NCBI GenBank assembly: GCA_900129675.1
Contig: FSRD01000001.1
Span: 671,501-735,500, forward strand
Reading direction: 5' to 3'
Source: Bradyrhizobium erythrophlei
GTDB lineage: Bacteria > Pseudomonadota > Alphaproteobacteria > Rhizobiales > Xanthobacteraceae
Length of the DNA stretch: 64,000 bases
The notes beneath the pieces were generated by a model. That model was given only the letters and a program-made list of their open reading frames with translations, was not told the origin of the DNA and did not search any database. Each line of letters starts with the position of its first letter. Position 1 is the stretch's first letter. Positions 36,402 to 46,207 of this stretch are shown in pieces. Position numbers and translations under genes: made by a program.

Positions 36402-36747
36402 TGCTTCCTCAAAGTGGCGGGTCAGGCCGCTTTTGCAGCCTGACCCCGACGCTCTCCCTGTCGAGGTTTGCCCCCGATCGATGGCCACCATTGCACGCTT
36501 CGGGATGAGAAAGCTTAAGAGGTCTGGTAAACCAATGCTCACCAGGGCTGATGGTTTATGAATTCGACTGGCCGCGCTGGTTGAGAGTTGTCAGCCATTG
36601 ATGAAGAAACCGGTGCGAAAGCTGACCTGCTTCGCCAAAGCGAGCACTTCCGTTTGTAACCCCATTACCGGACGTCGTCGCCTCGCGGAGATCCGCACTG
36701 CACCGCGACGTTATCGTCTCTGAGTGTGCGTAATTCGGAAGAAAAGT

Positions 36748-37551
36748 TTAAGCTACGCCATCCGTGTCGGCACTCCGCGCAGCTTTCTCTTGCGCCACAA
36801 TTCCTTCCAGCCGCGAGATGTTCTCCAGCAGGCGTTGGCTGGTCAGGACAAGGAAGTAATAGCCGAATTGCGGGTTTTGAAAGTAGATCTCGAGCAGCTT
36901 TTCATAAGTTATCGTCAGGACTTGCCCGTCCTCTATGCATTCCACTGTCGCGGTTCGCCGTTTATTGGGCGTAAGGAAGCCTAGTTCACCCATAAGGCGT
37001 CCTGGCGGAAGTTCGACGCTGATTTCCGTGACCAAAAACCTTCCTGTGAGTGTCAGAAACATTTCGGTAGCTGGATCATCCTTTTTGAATAATCTGTCGC
37101 CCCGGCGATACCTGCGCTCGGTCATGAACGGTTTGAGCCATTCCATCGAGGCATCGCTCTCCGTCGCGATACGTGCCCTCTTTATCAGATTGAGCATTTG
37201 ACGGAGGCGAACGGCATTGATGGGCAGCAGCAGAAGATAAAGAAGAAAAGTCGCGACGTTTCCGGAGAGTGCGCCAAAGGCAACGAAGAATGTGCAGCCG
37301 GCCATGTTCGCGATGCGCAGCGGCACCATCGTCTGCATCAGCAAGGTACCGACAAAAAAGATGGCGCCAACCAGGGCGAACATGTTGGCAAGCCTAATGT
37401 TGGCCAGAACAATTTCCATCAGCCGGTTGATTGGTGCGTCATAGGTGATGTTGTTGGGATCGAGACCCATTTGAACGAGAATCTTTGCGATTCTGAGATT
37501 CTCCGCAGCCGTATCAAGAATGCGGTCTACTGTCGGACTCCATCGGATCAT
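36748..37551 (-). CDS. Membrane protein with a cyclic-nucleotide-binding domain
   Basis: From the ATG at 37551 the product has 267 residues. The first half holds two to three membrane segments (LANMFALVGAIFFVGTLLMQ, CTFFVAFGALSGNVATFLLY, LLLPINAV). The second half is a Crp-type cNMP fold: RYRRGDRLFKKDDPATEMFL, PPGRLMGELGFLTPNKRRTA with the GELG phosphate-binding pattern. No helix-turn-helix follows, so it is a membrane-linked sensor rather than a transcription factor. A TTG at 37572 is an alternative start. Confidence 0.75.
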   Translation of the reverse strand: MIRWSPTVDRILDTAAENLRIAKILVQMGLDPNNITYDAPINRLMEIVLANIRLANMFALVGAIFFVGTLLMQTMVPLRIANMAGCTFFVAFGALSGNVATFLLYLLLLPINAVRLRQMLNLIKRARIATESDASMEWLKPFMTERRYRRGDRLFKKDDPATEMFLTLTGRFLVTEISVELPPGRLMGELGFLTPNKRRTATVECIEDGQVLTITYEKLLEIYFQNPQFGYYFLVLTSQRLLENISRLEGIVAQEKAARSADTDGVA

Positions 37552-37626
37552 CCCCAAATACAAAAGCCTCAAGCAACAAGTTGAGTTTACAAATTCGATC
37601 GCAAGGCACTCTAACTACGTCGACTT

Positions 37627-38382
37627 CTAGACTGACCTTCTCGTAGACCAGAGGATAGCGTTCGTGAGGAGCCTCTGGTAGCGCGGGTCACGCCAGACTG
37701 ACGCCTCGTGGCCGAGCGCCGAATAGAATACTCGTCCCTCGCCGAAAAGTCGTTTCCAGGCGAGCGGCCAACCATAGAAACGTTGATGCACACCGGTCTT
37801 GCTGAGGTCCACCGAGCTCTGGTCGAGGCGCAGGAGCACGCGTGATCCACGATAGTCGAAGTCGCTGATTTGGTAGATTTCGTCGTTCAGTTGCAACGAA
37901 TTCTCGAGAAACGCCACCAGTGGATCTGCAGCATCAGTCACCTCGATCGTCACAACCTGACGCCAGGGATGACCATTGAAGTAGCCGCCGATCAGATCGA
38001 GATAGTCCGGCCAAGCGTAGAATGTGTCCGTGGCCGAATGAACACCGAGGAAACCGCGGCCCGAGCGCACAAACTTGAGAAGTGCTGCCTTCTGGACGCG
38101 GCTCATCGGAATTTCGCCGGTTGTGTAGAACATCACCGCGGCGTACCGCTCGAGGTTTCCGGTCGAAAATTCAGACATGTCTTCCGTTGCGATGACTTCA
38201 AAGGCACCGGAATTTTTTCCAAGCTGCGTCAGGATTGCCTCGGAAAGCGGTATGACGTCGTGCCGATAGCCGGCCGAGTATGTGAAATAGAGGACGCGTT
38301 CTGGCGGGCGCTCTGCACGCGCGCCGAGCGGTCGGATTGCTGCCGCGCTGCCGATGAGTGCGATGAACTCCCGTCGCGTCAC
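37627..38382 (-). CDS. Exported ThuA-domain protein
   Basis: The 251-residue product has a twin-arginine-like signal (MTRREFIALIGSAAAIRPLG) and a ThuA fold. The landmarks are RVLYFTYSAGYRHDVIPLSE, YAAVMFYTTGEIPMS, GRGFLGVHSATDTFYAWPDY and GGYFNGHPW. ThuA proteins were named for trehalose use but include sugar-binding or sugar-modifying enzymes of uncertain role. It stands alone. Confidence 0.8.
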   Translation of the reverse strand: MTRREFIALIGSAAAIRPLGARAERPPERVLYFTYSAGYRHDVIPLSEAILTQLGKNSGAFEVIATEDMSEFSTGNLERYAAVMFYTTGEIPMSRVQKAALLKFVRSGRGFLGVHSATDTFYAWPDYLDLIGGYFNGHPWRQVVTIEVTDAADPLVAFLENSLQLNDEIYQISDFDYRGSRVLLRLDQSSVDLSKTGVHQRFYGWPLAWKRLFGEGRVFYSALGHEASVWRDPRYQRLLTNAILWSTRRSV

Positions 38383-38798
38383 AATCCTCTCCCGAGGCTT
38401 AATCAGCCACCAGAAAAGCTTAGCACATATCGGCGCGACGCTGGCCCTGCGGCGCCGCCCCTTGTTGCCCTGTGTAACCCCCGCGGTTTAATTCGTGGCT
38501 CAGCTTGGGAAATGTCGCTTATTGGCAGATTGTGTTGAAAAAGTCCTTTTTGGCCTATGACTGAAAATTCTCAGGGCGCTTGTGCGTCTTTGATCGCTAT
38601 CGGGGCATAGTGGGCTCCGGCAAACCGGCCGCCCAGCAGGTTTATGAGTTCACGGTCCGCCTACCGACGACCGCTACAGCCGGCGTTTGCCCGGTATTTC
38701 CTCTCCCGCGCGACATAATCGGGGCACGTTCACCCTGCGTTCAGCCAGAGGTCTTACCCTGGTCCTTGCGGCAGGCGCTCACCAGTGGAGATGCGGAA
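38383..38798. other. Gene-poor interval
   Basis: No gene is supported. The stretch TGTTGAAAAAGTC near 38535 resembles sequences seen at IS ends, but no partner end or transposase trace is visible. Confidence 0.3.
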
Positions 38799-39152
38799 AT
38801 GTCGAATGCTCAGGACGCTTTCGATGCTGTCGGTATAGTCGTTGATTGGATCGACGCTTGTAAGCAGCAACGGCTGGACGCGCTGCTAGACCTCTATGAT
38901 GACGCGGCGACCATTGAATGCTGCGAAGGCGGAACTTTTCGAGGTCGATCCGCGATGGAATGGTACTGGCGCTCGAAACTGGCCGGACCAGCAGCTGGTG
39001 CATTTGAGATCGACGCACTGTGCCCTGAGCCGGACGGCGTGTCTCTCGACTATCGGGGATATGACGGGAAACCAGTGCGCACACATTTCCGGTTCAACGA
39101 TGCCGGGAAAATCACCCTCACCGGGTTCGCGACGATCAAACAAGTTGCTTAG
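38799..39152 (+). CDS. NTF2/SnoaL-like protein
   Basis: From the ATG at 38799 the 117-residue product reads VVDWIDACKQQRLDALLDLY, DDAATIECCEGGTFRGRSAM and DGKPVRTHFRFNDAGKITLT, the standard SnoaL-like order (helix with xxLxxLYxDDAxxE, then long strands). There is no signal peptide. The upstream reading to 38580 has no conserved pattern. The role is unknown. Confidence 0.65.
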   Translation: MSNAQDAFDAVGIVVDWIDACKQQRLDALLDLYDDAATIECCEGGTFRGRSAMEWYWRSKLAGPAAGAFEIDALCPEPDGVSLDYRGYDGKPVRTHFRFNDAGKITLTGFATIKQVA

Positions 39153-39280
39153 ACTTTTCGCCTGATCGTGTAAGCCGTCTGGCGCCTCGCGGGGACTTGT
39201 GACGGTGAAGCTCAAGAGGTAGCCTGCGCGAGAACGGCTATCGTCTCAAGCAAGGACAGTCTCGATTCTATAAAAGAAAA

Positions 39281-39307
39281 AGCCCGCGCTTCTGCGGGCT
39301 TTTTTTA
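39281..39307. terminator. Bidirectional rho-independent terminator
   Basis: AAAAAGCCCGC-GCTTCT-GCGGGCTTTTTTT: a 7-bp GC stem (39281-39287 with 39294-39300), extended by A/T pairs and flanked by an A-run and a T-run. It would end transcription from the Tyr/Gly-rich gene on the minus strand and from the NTF2-like gene on the plus strand. Confidence 0.8.
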
Positions 39308-39309
39308 TA

Positions 39310-39654
39310 TTACCAACCGCGGTACCCACCGCCGCCGAAGCTAAAGCTTACACTCGGTCCGCCATAACCATAGCCGCCTCCATAGTATGGTCCACCGTAA
39401 CCGCCGCCGTATCCATAGTACGGCCGCGGAGCGTAGCCGTAGCTCCTGTAGTACGGGCGGTAGTGACGATATCCATAGTGGCGGTAATGATATCCATAGT
39501 GGCGATAGTAACGACGGCGCGAGCTGAAGTCGGTTGATGACTGGCTTATGTCGGTTGCGGCCTTTGCCTTCACCGTGTTGTCTGCTGCGTTTGCACCGGA
39601 GCCACCAAGCAGCGCGGCTGCACTGGCGGCAAATACGATAGCTAACTTTTTCAT
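39310..39654 (-). CDS. Exported Tyr/Gly/Arg-rich low-complexity protein
   Basis: From the ATG at 39654 the 114-residue product has a signal peptide (MKKLAIVFAASAAALLGGSG, cut near GANA). The mature part is dominated by RYYRHYGYHYRHYGYRHYRP-type and GGYGGPYYGGGYGYGG-type repeats. Such proteins occur in rhizobia as small exported proteins of unknown role. The tail VSFSFGGGGYRGW is also Gly-rich. A strong terminator follows the stop. Confidence 0.65.
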   Translation of the reverse strand: MKKLAIVFAASAAALLGGSGANAADNTVKAKAATDISQSSTDFSSRRRYYRHYGYHYRHYGYRHYRPYYRSYGYAPRPYYGYGGGYGGPYYGGGYGYGGPSVSFSFGGGGYRGW

Positions 39655-39690
39655 ATGAACACTCCCATTAACGTTTGGAGTGCTAATCAC

Positions 39691-40053
39691 CGTGGGCGTT
39701 TTACGTTCCGAAGCGCGCTAAAATCCCCTCTAGGTGTCTGAACAACCATTCCTATTGATTAACGATCGGTGCGCGCTACCCCTTTTTCAGTCGAGAGCGG
39801 CGTTGGCGCCTGATCCCCGCGCAAACCGGCGACTTCCGGCATTGACACTTTTGAGACTTGCCAACCGGCACTGACAATGTCTGCTTTCGAGGGCCAAGAC
39901 CGGAAGTAATTTGCGTATGTCAAGACCCGCAGCTGACGTTCGAAGTCATCCGTAGGCTTGCCGCAATTTTCGCGGGCGAGATTGTCGCCTCCTAGCCGTC
40001 TACCCGGATGGTTTAACGCAGCGCCGCCAATGCGGTCTGAGTTGCATCGGCTG
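39691..40053. other. Gene-poor interval
   Basis: No gene is supported here. A minus-strand frame over 39759-40190 has no conserved pattern and overlaps the better-supported fragment at 40054-40230 in another frame. Confidence 0.3.
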
Positions 40054-40230
40054 TTAGCCACCGGACTGAGGCACAAACGGATCCACGGACTGAGCCAATC
40101 GTGTCGCCAATTGGGTGACGGTCGGCGTCGACTGCTTTTCGGGGGGCAGCGAGCCGACAGAATAGACCGCCAGCCCAGCACCAGCGACAATGACAGCTAT
40201 CGCAATCGTAGCCTGGCGCCGTCGCGGAGT
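40054..40230 (-). pseudogene. Membrane-anchored small protein cut at its 5' end by an IS
   Basis: On the minus strand the frame gives ATIAIAVIVAGAGLAVYSVG, then SLPPEKQSTPTVTQLATRLA and QSVDPFVPQSGG before the stop at 40054. It looks like a real single-span protein, but no start codon is found before the upstream stop at about 40240. The IS256-family sequence begins next to that point, so the start was probably lost with the insertion. Confidence 0.45.
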
Positions 40231-40314
40231 TGGTAGGAATTAGGGTTGGCGTAGTCTCCGGGGTGATGAACCTCGAATCATCCGGCGTTGAAGCGCCGGA
40301 CTGGAGACCACGCC

Positions 40315-41733
40315 ATGAACAAGTCTATCACGACGCCTGAATCCTTGCAGCCTGCGACCGAGCTGGCTGTTGATCTTTTCGACAACTGGTTTGACCCGAT
40401 CGAGACCGAGGTGCGGGCTCGATCGCGGCAGTTCATCGAAGAACTGATCCGGAGCGAACTCGATGCTGCGCTGTCACGGCCGCGTTACGGACGCAGCCAG
40501 ATGGCCGGCAATGAAGCAAAAGCTGGCGTCACGGGCCATCGCCACGGCAGCCGGAAGCGGTCGCTGACGGGCACGTTCGGGCCGATCGAGATCGCGGTGC
40601 CGCGGGCCCGGCTGACCACGTCCGAGGGCGGGACTGCGGAATGGAAGAGCCAAGCACTGCGGGCGTATCAGCGGCGCACGCTTGCCGCCGACGCGCTGAT
40701 CGCGGGCAGCTATCTGGCCGGCACCAATACGCGGCGGGTGCGTCGCGCGCTGGCGGCCCTGTTCGGCGGGACGGTCGGCAAGGACACGGTGAGCCGGACC
40801 TGGCGCAAGGTGAAGAGCGACTGGGACGCCTGGAACAGCCGTTCGCTGGCCGACGAGCCGATCGTACGACTGATCCTCGACGGCACCGTCGTGCGCGTCC
40901 GGCTCGACCGCAAGGCGACCTCGATCTCGCTGCTCGTGGTGCTTGGCGTGCGCGCCGATGGCCAGAAAGTGCTGCTCGCGATCAGGAGCATGGGCGGCGA
41001 GAGCGCCGAAGCCTGGCGCACGGTGCTCGGCGATCTCATCAAGCGCGGGCTCAGGCGTCCCGAGTTTCTCATCGTCGATGGCGCGCCGGGGCTCGACAAG
41101 GCCATTGCCGCGGTCTGGGACGGAGTGCTGGTGCAGCGCTGCACCGTCCACAAGCACAGAAACCTGCTCGCCCATGCCCCAGAGCGCCTGCATGAGGAGA
41201 TCACCGCCGACTACAACGACATGATCTATGCGACGACCCCCGAGGAGATCGCAACTCGCCGCAAGGCCTTCATCCGCAAATGGCGGTTGAAGCATCGCGC
41301 CGTTGCCGACAGCCTGGAGGAAGCGGGAGATCGTTTGTTCACCTTCGCGCGCCTGCCGCCGAGCCAATGGCGCAGCCTCCGCACGACCAATGCGATCGAG
41401 CGCCTGCACGAAGAATTCAAGCGGCGGATCAAAACCCAAACCGTGCTGCCGTCAGCAGACACCGCCGCGATGATGTTCTGGGCGCTGCTCGCCTCGGGAC
41501 AGATCAGTATGCGAAAGGTCGATGGCTGGCAGACTGTGCCTGTCGAAAATCAAATCCGAACATATTCATGGTGCAATCCGCCGAGGATCGGGCGGCAAAG
41601 AATGCGCCCTGCCCTCTTCACGGTGCGCGATAGGGGCGCGTCCTTATCCAGGCCAAGTGCGTGCGCGTCTCATTATAGTAGCGAGCGTAAGATTTCAGAA
41701 TGCGGCGCAGATGCACCTCGCCCAGAACAATGA
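40315..41733 (+). CDS. IS256-family transposase with its C-terminus replaced by an inserted IS
   Basis: From the ATG at 40315 (MNKSITTPESLQPATELAVD) the protein has a mutator-type core: an Asp in LILDGTVVRVRLD, a second Asp in LIVDGAPGLDKAI, RCTVHKHRNLLAH, and a Glu in NAIERLHEEFKRR. After ISMRKVDGWQT (about 41540) the normal short end is missing. The frame runs through the 3' end of a second, oppositely oriented transposase to 41733. The last 60 or so codons are therefore not native. Activity is doubtful. Confidence 0.8.
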   Translation: MNKSITTPESLQPATELAVDLFDNWFDPIETEVRARSRQFIEELIRSELDAALSRPRYGRSQMAGNEAKAGVTGHRHGSRKRSLTGTFGPIEIAVPRARLTTSEGGTAEWKSQALRAYQRRTLAADALIAGSYLAGTNTRRVRRALAALFGGTVGKDTVSRTWRKVKSDWDAWNSRSLADEPIVRLILDGTVVRVRLDRKATSISLLVVLGVRADGQKVLLAIRSMGGESAEAWRTVLGDLIKRGLRRPEFLIVDGAPGLDKAIAAVWDGVLVQRCTVHKHRNLLAHAPERLHEEITADYNDMIYATTPEEIATRRKAFIRKWRLKHRAVADSLEEAGDRLFTFARLPPSQWRSLRTTNAIERLHEEFKRRIKTQTVLPSADTAAMMFWALLASGQISMRKVDGWQTVPVENQIRTYSWCNPPRIGRQRMRPALFTVRDRGASLSRPSACASHYSSERKISECGADAPRPEQ

Positions 41734-42565
41734 TGTGGTCCAAACACTCCCGGCGGATCGATCCGATCAGCCGTTCGGCAAAGCCGTTCTGCCAGGGTGA
41801 GGCCGGTGCAATAGGCTTGTCCCGAATGCCCATGGCACGCAATCGGCGTGTGACGACGGTGCCGTAGACCCGATCGCGGTCTCGGATCATGTAACCCGGA
41901 GCCATGTCCCAAGGAAAAGCCTCGGTGATCTGACGTGCAACCCACTCCGCCGTCGGGTTGGTTGTGACGTTAATCCAAGCGAGATCTCTACGATCCAGCC
42001 GCACGATGACGAGCGCATAAAGCAGATCGAAGCCAATGGTCGGGACAACGAACAGGTCCATGGCGGCAATGTCTGGAGCATGATTACGCAGAAAGGTGCG
42101 CCATCCTTGGCTAGGTGGCACTCGCCGCTTGACTATGTACTTGGCGACGCTCGACTGCGCGACCTCAAACCCCAGCTTGAGCAGTTCGCCGTGAATGCGT
42201 GGCGCGCCCCAAAGTGGGTTCTCGATACTCATCCGCCGGATCAGCGCGCGCAGCTCCGTCTCGACTGGCGGCCGCCCTCCCCGTCGACGCGATTTCCAAC
42301 GCCAGTAGCGCCGAAAGCCGGCCCTGTGCCAACGCACGAGCGTCTCGCGCCGCATGATCGTGAGAACCTTCAGGATTGATGGAAACCAACGATACAGCTG
42401 GATAAAGAACCATCGATCATGGTTCGTCAGCCGGACGCGACCATGCAGCCTACGCCTCAATATGATCAACTGATGTCGAAGCACCGCGTTCTCGGCTTCA
42501 AGCCGCAACTTCGACTTGAATGGCGAGGCCAGGACGGCAAGAACGAAACAGAACAGCCCGATCAT
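41550..42565 (-). pseudogene. rve-type transposase with a late one-base deletion
   Basis: The frame from 42565 keeps LRRETLVRWHRAGFRRYWRW-type sequence, NPLWGAPRIHGELLKLGF, AAMDLFVVPTIGFDLLY and SPWQNGFAERLIGSIRRECL, so the three catalytic acids appear present. A one-base loss at about 41655 moves the frame to an early stop at 41618. In the shifted frame the family end DKDAPLSRTVKRAG and PILGGLHHEYVRI continues to 41550. The element was inserted into the 3' end of the IS256-type gene. The core may be active despite the changed tail. Confidence 0.75.
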
Positions 42566-42632
42566 TCCGTCAACTTACGCGATTCCATCACGGCATCAAC
42601 TCGGATGAGGTTTTCGGTACATACAGGGGCGG

Positions 42633-43004
42633 CTTACGCAAACGCTCACGCCGTCTAATCTCGCGGACATGCTGGCGCGGACGGGCGTGCGACACAAGGT
42701 GGTGGTCATCTCGGCCTGCTATTCAGGAGTCTTCATCCCTCGTCTCGCGAACCCCGACATGCTGGTCATCACTGCGGCCGATGCCGACCATCCATCGTTC
42801 GGCTGCCGGGACAAGGCCAAGTGAACCTATTTCGGCGATGCCTTTTTCAACGTCGCACTCCGGCAAGCTAAAGGCCTGAAGGACGCCTTCGTTGTTGCGC
42901 GCGCGCTCGTCCAGAAGCGAGAGCTGCGAGAGCACTTCGAGCCGTCGAGTCCCCGAATGGCCGGCGGCGCAAACGTGCAGCCGTTGCTGATTGCGCGACC
43001 TTGA
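42633..43004 (+). pseudogene. Peptidase C13-like protein, 5'-truncated with an in-frame stop
   Basis: The frame reads LTPSNLADMLARTGVRHKVV, then VISACYSGVFIPRLANPDML with a candidate catalytic Cys in SACYSG. After a TGA at 42822-42824, where a Trp is expected, it continues as TYFGDAFFNVALRQAKGLKD and QPLLIARP. It matches bacterial C13 (legumain-like) proteins of outer-membrane or lipoprotein type. The N-terminal half is lost at the IS boundary. Confidence 0.7.
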
Positions 43005-43301
43005 ACGACCGGCCGCCTTCGCCGACGACGCCTAGGTGTGCCGAAAACCCCGCCCGTATTGACCTGGTGACGGAATCGCGCCGCATATCTGCTAATGGGG
43101 CACTTAGCTGACGTCGGTGTTTCGTCGAACGTCGGCTTCGCACCAGGAGCAGCCGTTCGATGGGCGCTTCCTTAATTTTCACGGGCAGGACTCTTTTTTC
43201 GCAGTGAGCCGCGGTTGGCCGTAATCCGCGTCAGTCTGAAGGACGAGGCGATCAAGGCCCCGCATCTTGTCGCTCCCCGATACGGCGGCGCCTGACGTGA
43301 A

Positions 43302-44297
43302 TCACCCAGCGGGCCCCGGCCTTTCGGGCAGCGCTTCGAGATGACACGCCACCCACTGACCGTCTCCGGTCGACCGAAGCTCCGGTTCCTCGGTCCGGCA
43401 GCGATCGAACACGTATGGACAGCGGGTGTGGAAGCGGCATCCGCTAGGTGGATTGATCGGGCTCGGCACGTCGCCCTTGAGGATGATCGGGTTGCGGATG
43501 GCTCCGGGCTCCGGCACCGGCACGGCCGAGAGCAGAGCCTTGGTGTAGGGATGCCTCGGCGCGGTGAAGATTTGCTGCCTTCCCGCCATCTCGACGATCT
43601 TGCCGAGATACATGACCGCGACACGGTGCGTCATGTGCTCGACGATCGCCAGATCGTGGCTGATGAAGAGCAGCGCGAGGCCGAACTGCTGCTGCAGGTC
43701 CTGCAGCAGGTTGACGATCTGCGCCTTGACCGAGACGTCAAGCGCCGAGACCGCCTCGTCGCAGACGATCAGTTCGGGTTCCGCCGCCAGTGCCCGGGCA
43801 ATGCAAATGCGCTGGCGCTGACCGCCCGAGAATTCGTGAGGCCGGCGGTTCAGCGCGTCGCGTGGCAGGCGCACGGTGTCCATCAGTGCCGTGACCTTGG
43901 CTTCGAGTTCGACGGAAGTTTTTGCGAGGCCGAAATTGCGGATCGGCTCGGCCAGGATGCCGCGCACGCGCATCCGCGGATTGAGGCTTGAGAACGGATC
44001 CTGGAATACCACCTGCACGCGGCGGCGCATGCTGCGCAAGCTTCCGGGTGGAAGATCGTCGATCCGCTGGCCGTCCAGCACCACCTGGCCGGCGGTGACG
44101 TCGAACAGTCGCAGGATGGCGCGGCCGACCGTCGACTTGCCGCAGCCGGACTCGCCGACGAGAGACAGGGTCTCGCCACGCGCGACCTCGAAGGACACGC
44201 CGTCCACGGCATAGACAAAGGCCTTGCGGCTGAACATGCCGCCGCGGACCGGAAAATGCTTCTTGAGGTCGTTGACCTGGAGCAGCGGGGCACTCAT
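43302..44297 (-). CDS. Dipeptide/oligopeptide ABC transporter ATP-binding protein (DppF type)
   Basis: This is one of two ATPases of the importer. The product from the ATG at 44297 has 331 residues, with Walker A GESGCGKS, the Q-loop [13 protein letters not shown], signature FSGGQRQRI and Walker [13 protein letters not shown]. The C-terminal oligopeptide-transporter cysteine region is [14 protein letters not shown]. It overlaps dppD by four bases. The 36 residues added by an upstream ATG lie in the dppD gene and are not family-like. Confidence 0.92.
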   Translation of the reverse strand: MSAPLLQVNDLKKHFPVRGGMFSRKAFVYAVDGVSFEVARGETLSLVGESGCGKSTVGRAILRLFDVTAGQVVLDGQRIDDLPPGSLRSMRRRVQVVFQDPFSSLNPRMRVRGILAEPIRNFGLAKTSVELEAKVTALMDTVRLPRDALNRRPHEFSGGQRQRICIARALAAEPELIVCDEAVSALDVSVKAQIVNLLQDLQQQFGLALLFISHDLAIVEHMTHRVAVMYLGKIVEMAGRQQIFTAPRHPYTKALLSAVPVPEPGAIRNPIILKGDVPSPINPPSGCRFHTRCPYVFDRCRTEEPELRSTGDGQWVACHLEALPERPGPAG

Positions 44298-45283
44298 GCC
44301 GCGACCGCCGCTTTCGACGCGTAATGGCAAGCGGCGATGTGGCGGGGCGCCTTCTCTTCGAGACCGGGCGCAACCGTACGGCAGAGATCGGTCACCAGCG
44401 GACACCGTCCGGCAAAGACGCAGCCCTCGATGCGCGGCTTCAGGCTCGGCACCTGGCCGGGGATTTCGGCGAGGCGCCTCGCCGCGCCTGATAGCGAGGA
44501 ACCGAGCTTGGGCACCGCGCCGAGCAGCCCCCGCGTATAGGGATGACGGGGCGAGCGGAACAGTTCGGCCACCGGCGCCTCCTCGACCTTGCGGCCGGCA
44601 TACATCACCATGACGCGCTCGGCGACTTCGGCGACCACCCCGAGATCGTGGGTGATCAGCACGATCGCCGCCCCGACGCGGCGCTTGAGGTCCAGCATCA
44701 ACTGCAGGATCTGCGCCTGGATCGTGACGTCGAGCGCCGTGGTCGGCTCGTCGGCGATCAGAAGTTTCGGGTTGCAGGCGAGCGCCATCGCGATCATCAC
44801 GCGCTGGCGCGTGCCGCCGGAGAGTTGATGCGGATATTCGCGCACGCGCCGCGCCGGCTCCGGGATGCCGACCAGGGTCAGCATCTCGATGGCGCGCGCC
44901 TCTGCGGCCTGTTTGTCCAGTCCCTGATGCATCCGCAGCGTCTCGCCGATCTGGCGGCCGACGGTCAGCACCGGATTGAGGCTCGTCATCGGCTCCTGGA
45001 AAATCATCGAAATGTCGTTACCGCGGATGGCGCGCATCTCGCGTTCGGAGAGTTGCAGCAGATCCCTGCCCTGGAAACGGACGGAGCCCGCGATCTTGCC
45101 CGGGGGCTCGGGGATGAGCCGCAGGAGCGACATCGCGGTGACCGACTTGCCGCAGCCGGATTCACCGACGATGGCCAGCGTCTCGCCCTCGTCGACATGG
45201 AACGAGACGCCGTCAACCGCGCGGTTGATGCCCTCGGGGGTACGGAAATGGGTCTGCAGGTTCTCGACTTCGAGCAATGCCAT
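44294..45283 (-). CDS. Dipeptide/oligopeptide ABC transporter ATP-binding protein (DppD type)
   Basis: The 329-residue product has Walker [10 protein letters not shown]-loop [11 protein letters not shown], signature LSGGTRQRV (a Thr where most members have Gln), Walker [13 protein letters not shown], and the C-terminal cysteine region [14 protein letters not shown]. It starts one base after the dppC stop codon and overlaps dppF. Confidence 0.92.
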   Translation of the reverse strand: MALLEVENLQTHFRTPEGINRAVDGVSFHVDEGETLAIVGESGCGKSVTAMSLLRLIPEPPGKIAGSVRFQGRDLLQLSEREMRAIRGNDISMIFQEPMTSLNPVLTVGRQIGETLRMHQGLDKQAAEARAIEMLTLVGIPEPARRVREYPHQLSGGTRQRVMIAMALACNPKLLIADEPTTALDVTIQAQILQLMLDLKRRVGAAIVLITHDLGVVAEVAERVMVMYAGRKVEEAPVAELFRSPRHPYTRGLLGAVPKLGSSLSGAARRLAEIPGQVPSLKPRIEGCVFAGRCPLVTDLCRTVAPGLEEKAPRHIAACHYASKAAVAA

Positions 45284-46207
45284 CTATAGGCTCTTGGCCA
45301 TTCGCGGATCGAGCGCATCACGCAGGCCGTCGCCGAGCAAGTTGACGGCGAGCACGGTGACCGACAGGAACGCGGCGGGAAAGAACACGATGTATGGCTT
45401 TACCTGCCATAGCGCCCTGCCTTCGGCCATGATGTTGCCCCAGGACGGAATGGTGGGCGGCGTGCCGGCGCCGATGAAGGAGAGGATGGACTCCACGATC
45501 ATGGCGCTGGCGCAGATATAGGTTGCCTGGACCAGAATCGGCGCCATGGTGTTGGGCAGAATGTGGCGCTGGATGATCATCGGCGTTCGCGTGCCGGAAG
45601 CCACGGCAGAGTCAACATAGGGCTGCTCGCGCAGCGACAGCACGACGCTGCGCACGAGACGCGTCACGCGCGGGATTTCAGCGATCGTGATCGCCAGGAT
45701 GACGTTGCCGACGCTGCCCCGTGTCAGCGCCATCAGCGCGACGGCGAGCAGGATCGGCGGTATCGACATCAGCCCGTCGATGAACCGCATGATGATGCCG
45801 TCGGCCCAGCGCACGAAACCCGAGACGAGGCCGATGGCGAGACCGGCGAGCGTGGCCAGTGTCGCCACCGAAAGGCCGACGGTGAGCGAGACCCGTGCTC
45901 CGTAGAGCACGCGTGAGTAGATGTCGCGGCCCAACATATCGCTGCCGAACCAAAAGTCCGCGGATGGCGCGCGCGTGCGCTTGGAGGGCGCCAGCGCAGT
46001 CGGGTCGACGGTCCCGAGATAAGGCGCGAAGATCGCGACCAGCACGAGGCAGAGCAGCAATGCGCCGCCGATCGCAACCGTCGGATGATTGCGCAGGAAG
46101 CCGAGGACACCGCGCCGGATTTTAACCGGCAGCAGCAGATCCGGCAGTTGCGGCGCAATCGCAAGGCCCGGCGGTATCGATGCAGTGCTGGTGGTCGAGA
46201 TGCTCAA
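45284..46207 (-). CDS. Dipeptide-type ABC transporter permease (DppC type)
   Basis: This is the inner-membrane permease with an N-terminal OppC-like segment ([20 protein letters not shown]) and six membrane helices. The EAA-like loop [20 protein letters not shown] lies before the late helices. The start is most likely the TTG at 46207, in TTGA, which overlaps the dppB stop by four bases and gives 307 residues. The frame is open far upstream, but that part is the shadow of dppB. Confidence 0.88.
   Translation of the reverse strand: MSISTTSTASIPPGLAIAPQLPDLLLPVKIRRGVLGFLRNHPTVAIGGALLLCLVLVAIFAPYLGTVDPTALAPSKRTRAPSADFWFGSDMLGRDIYSRVLYGARVSLTVGLSVATLATLAGLAIGLVSGFVRWADGIIMRFIDGLMSIPPILLAVALMALTRGSVGNVILAITIAEIPRVTRLVRSVVLSLREQPYVDSAVASGTRTPMIIQRHILPNTMAPILVQATYICASAMIVESILSFIGAGTPPTIPSWGNIMAEGRALWQVKPYIVFFPAAFLSVTVLAVNLLGDGLRDALDPRMAKSL

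Noticed and set aside
39759..40190. 143-codon minus-strand frame
   Set aside because: No conserved pattern, and another frame at 40054-40230 reads as a plausible membrane-anchored protein.
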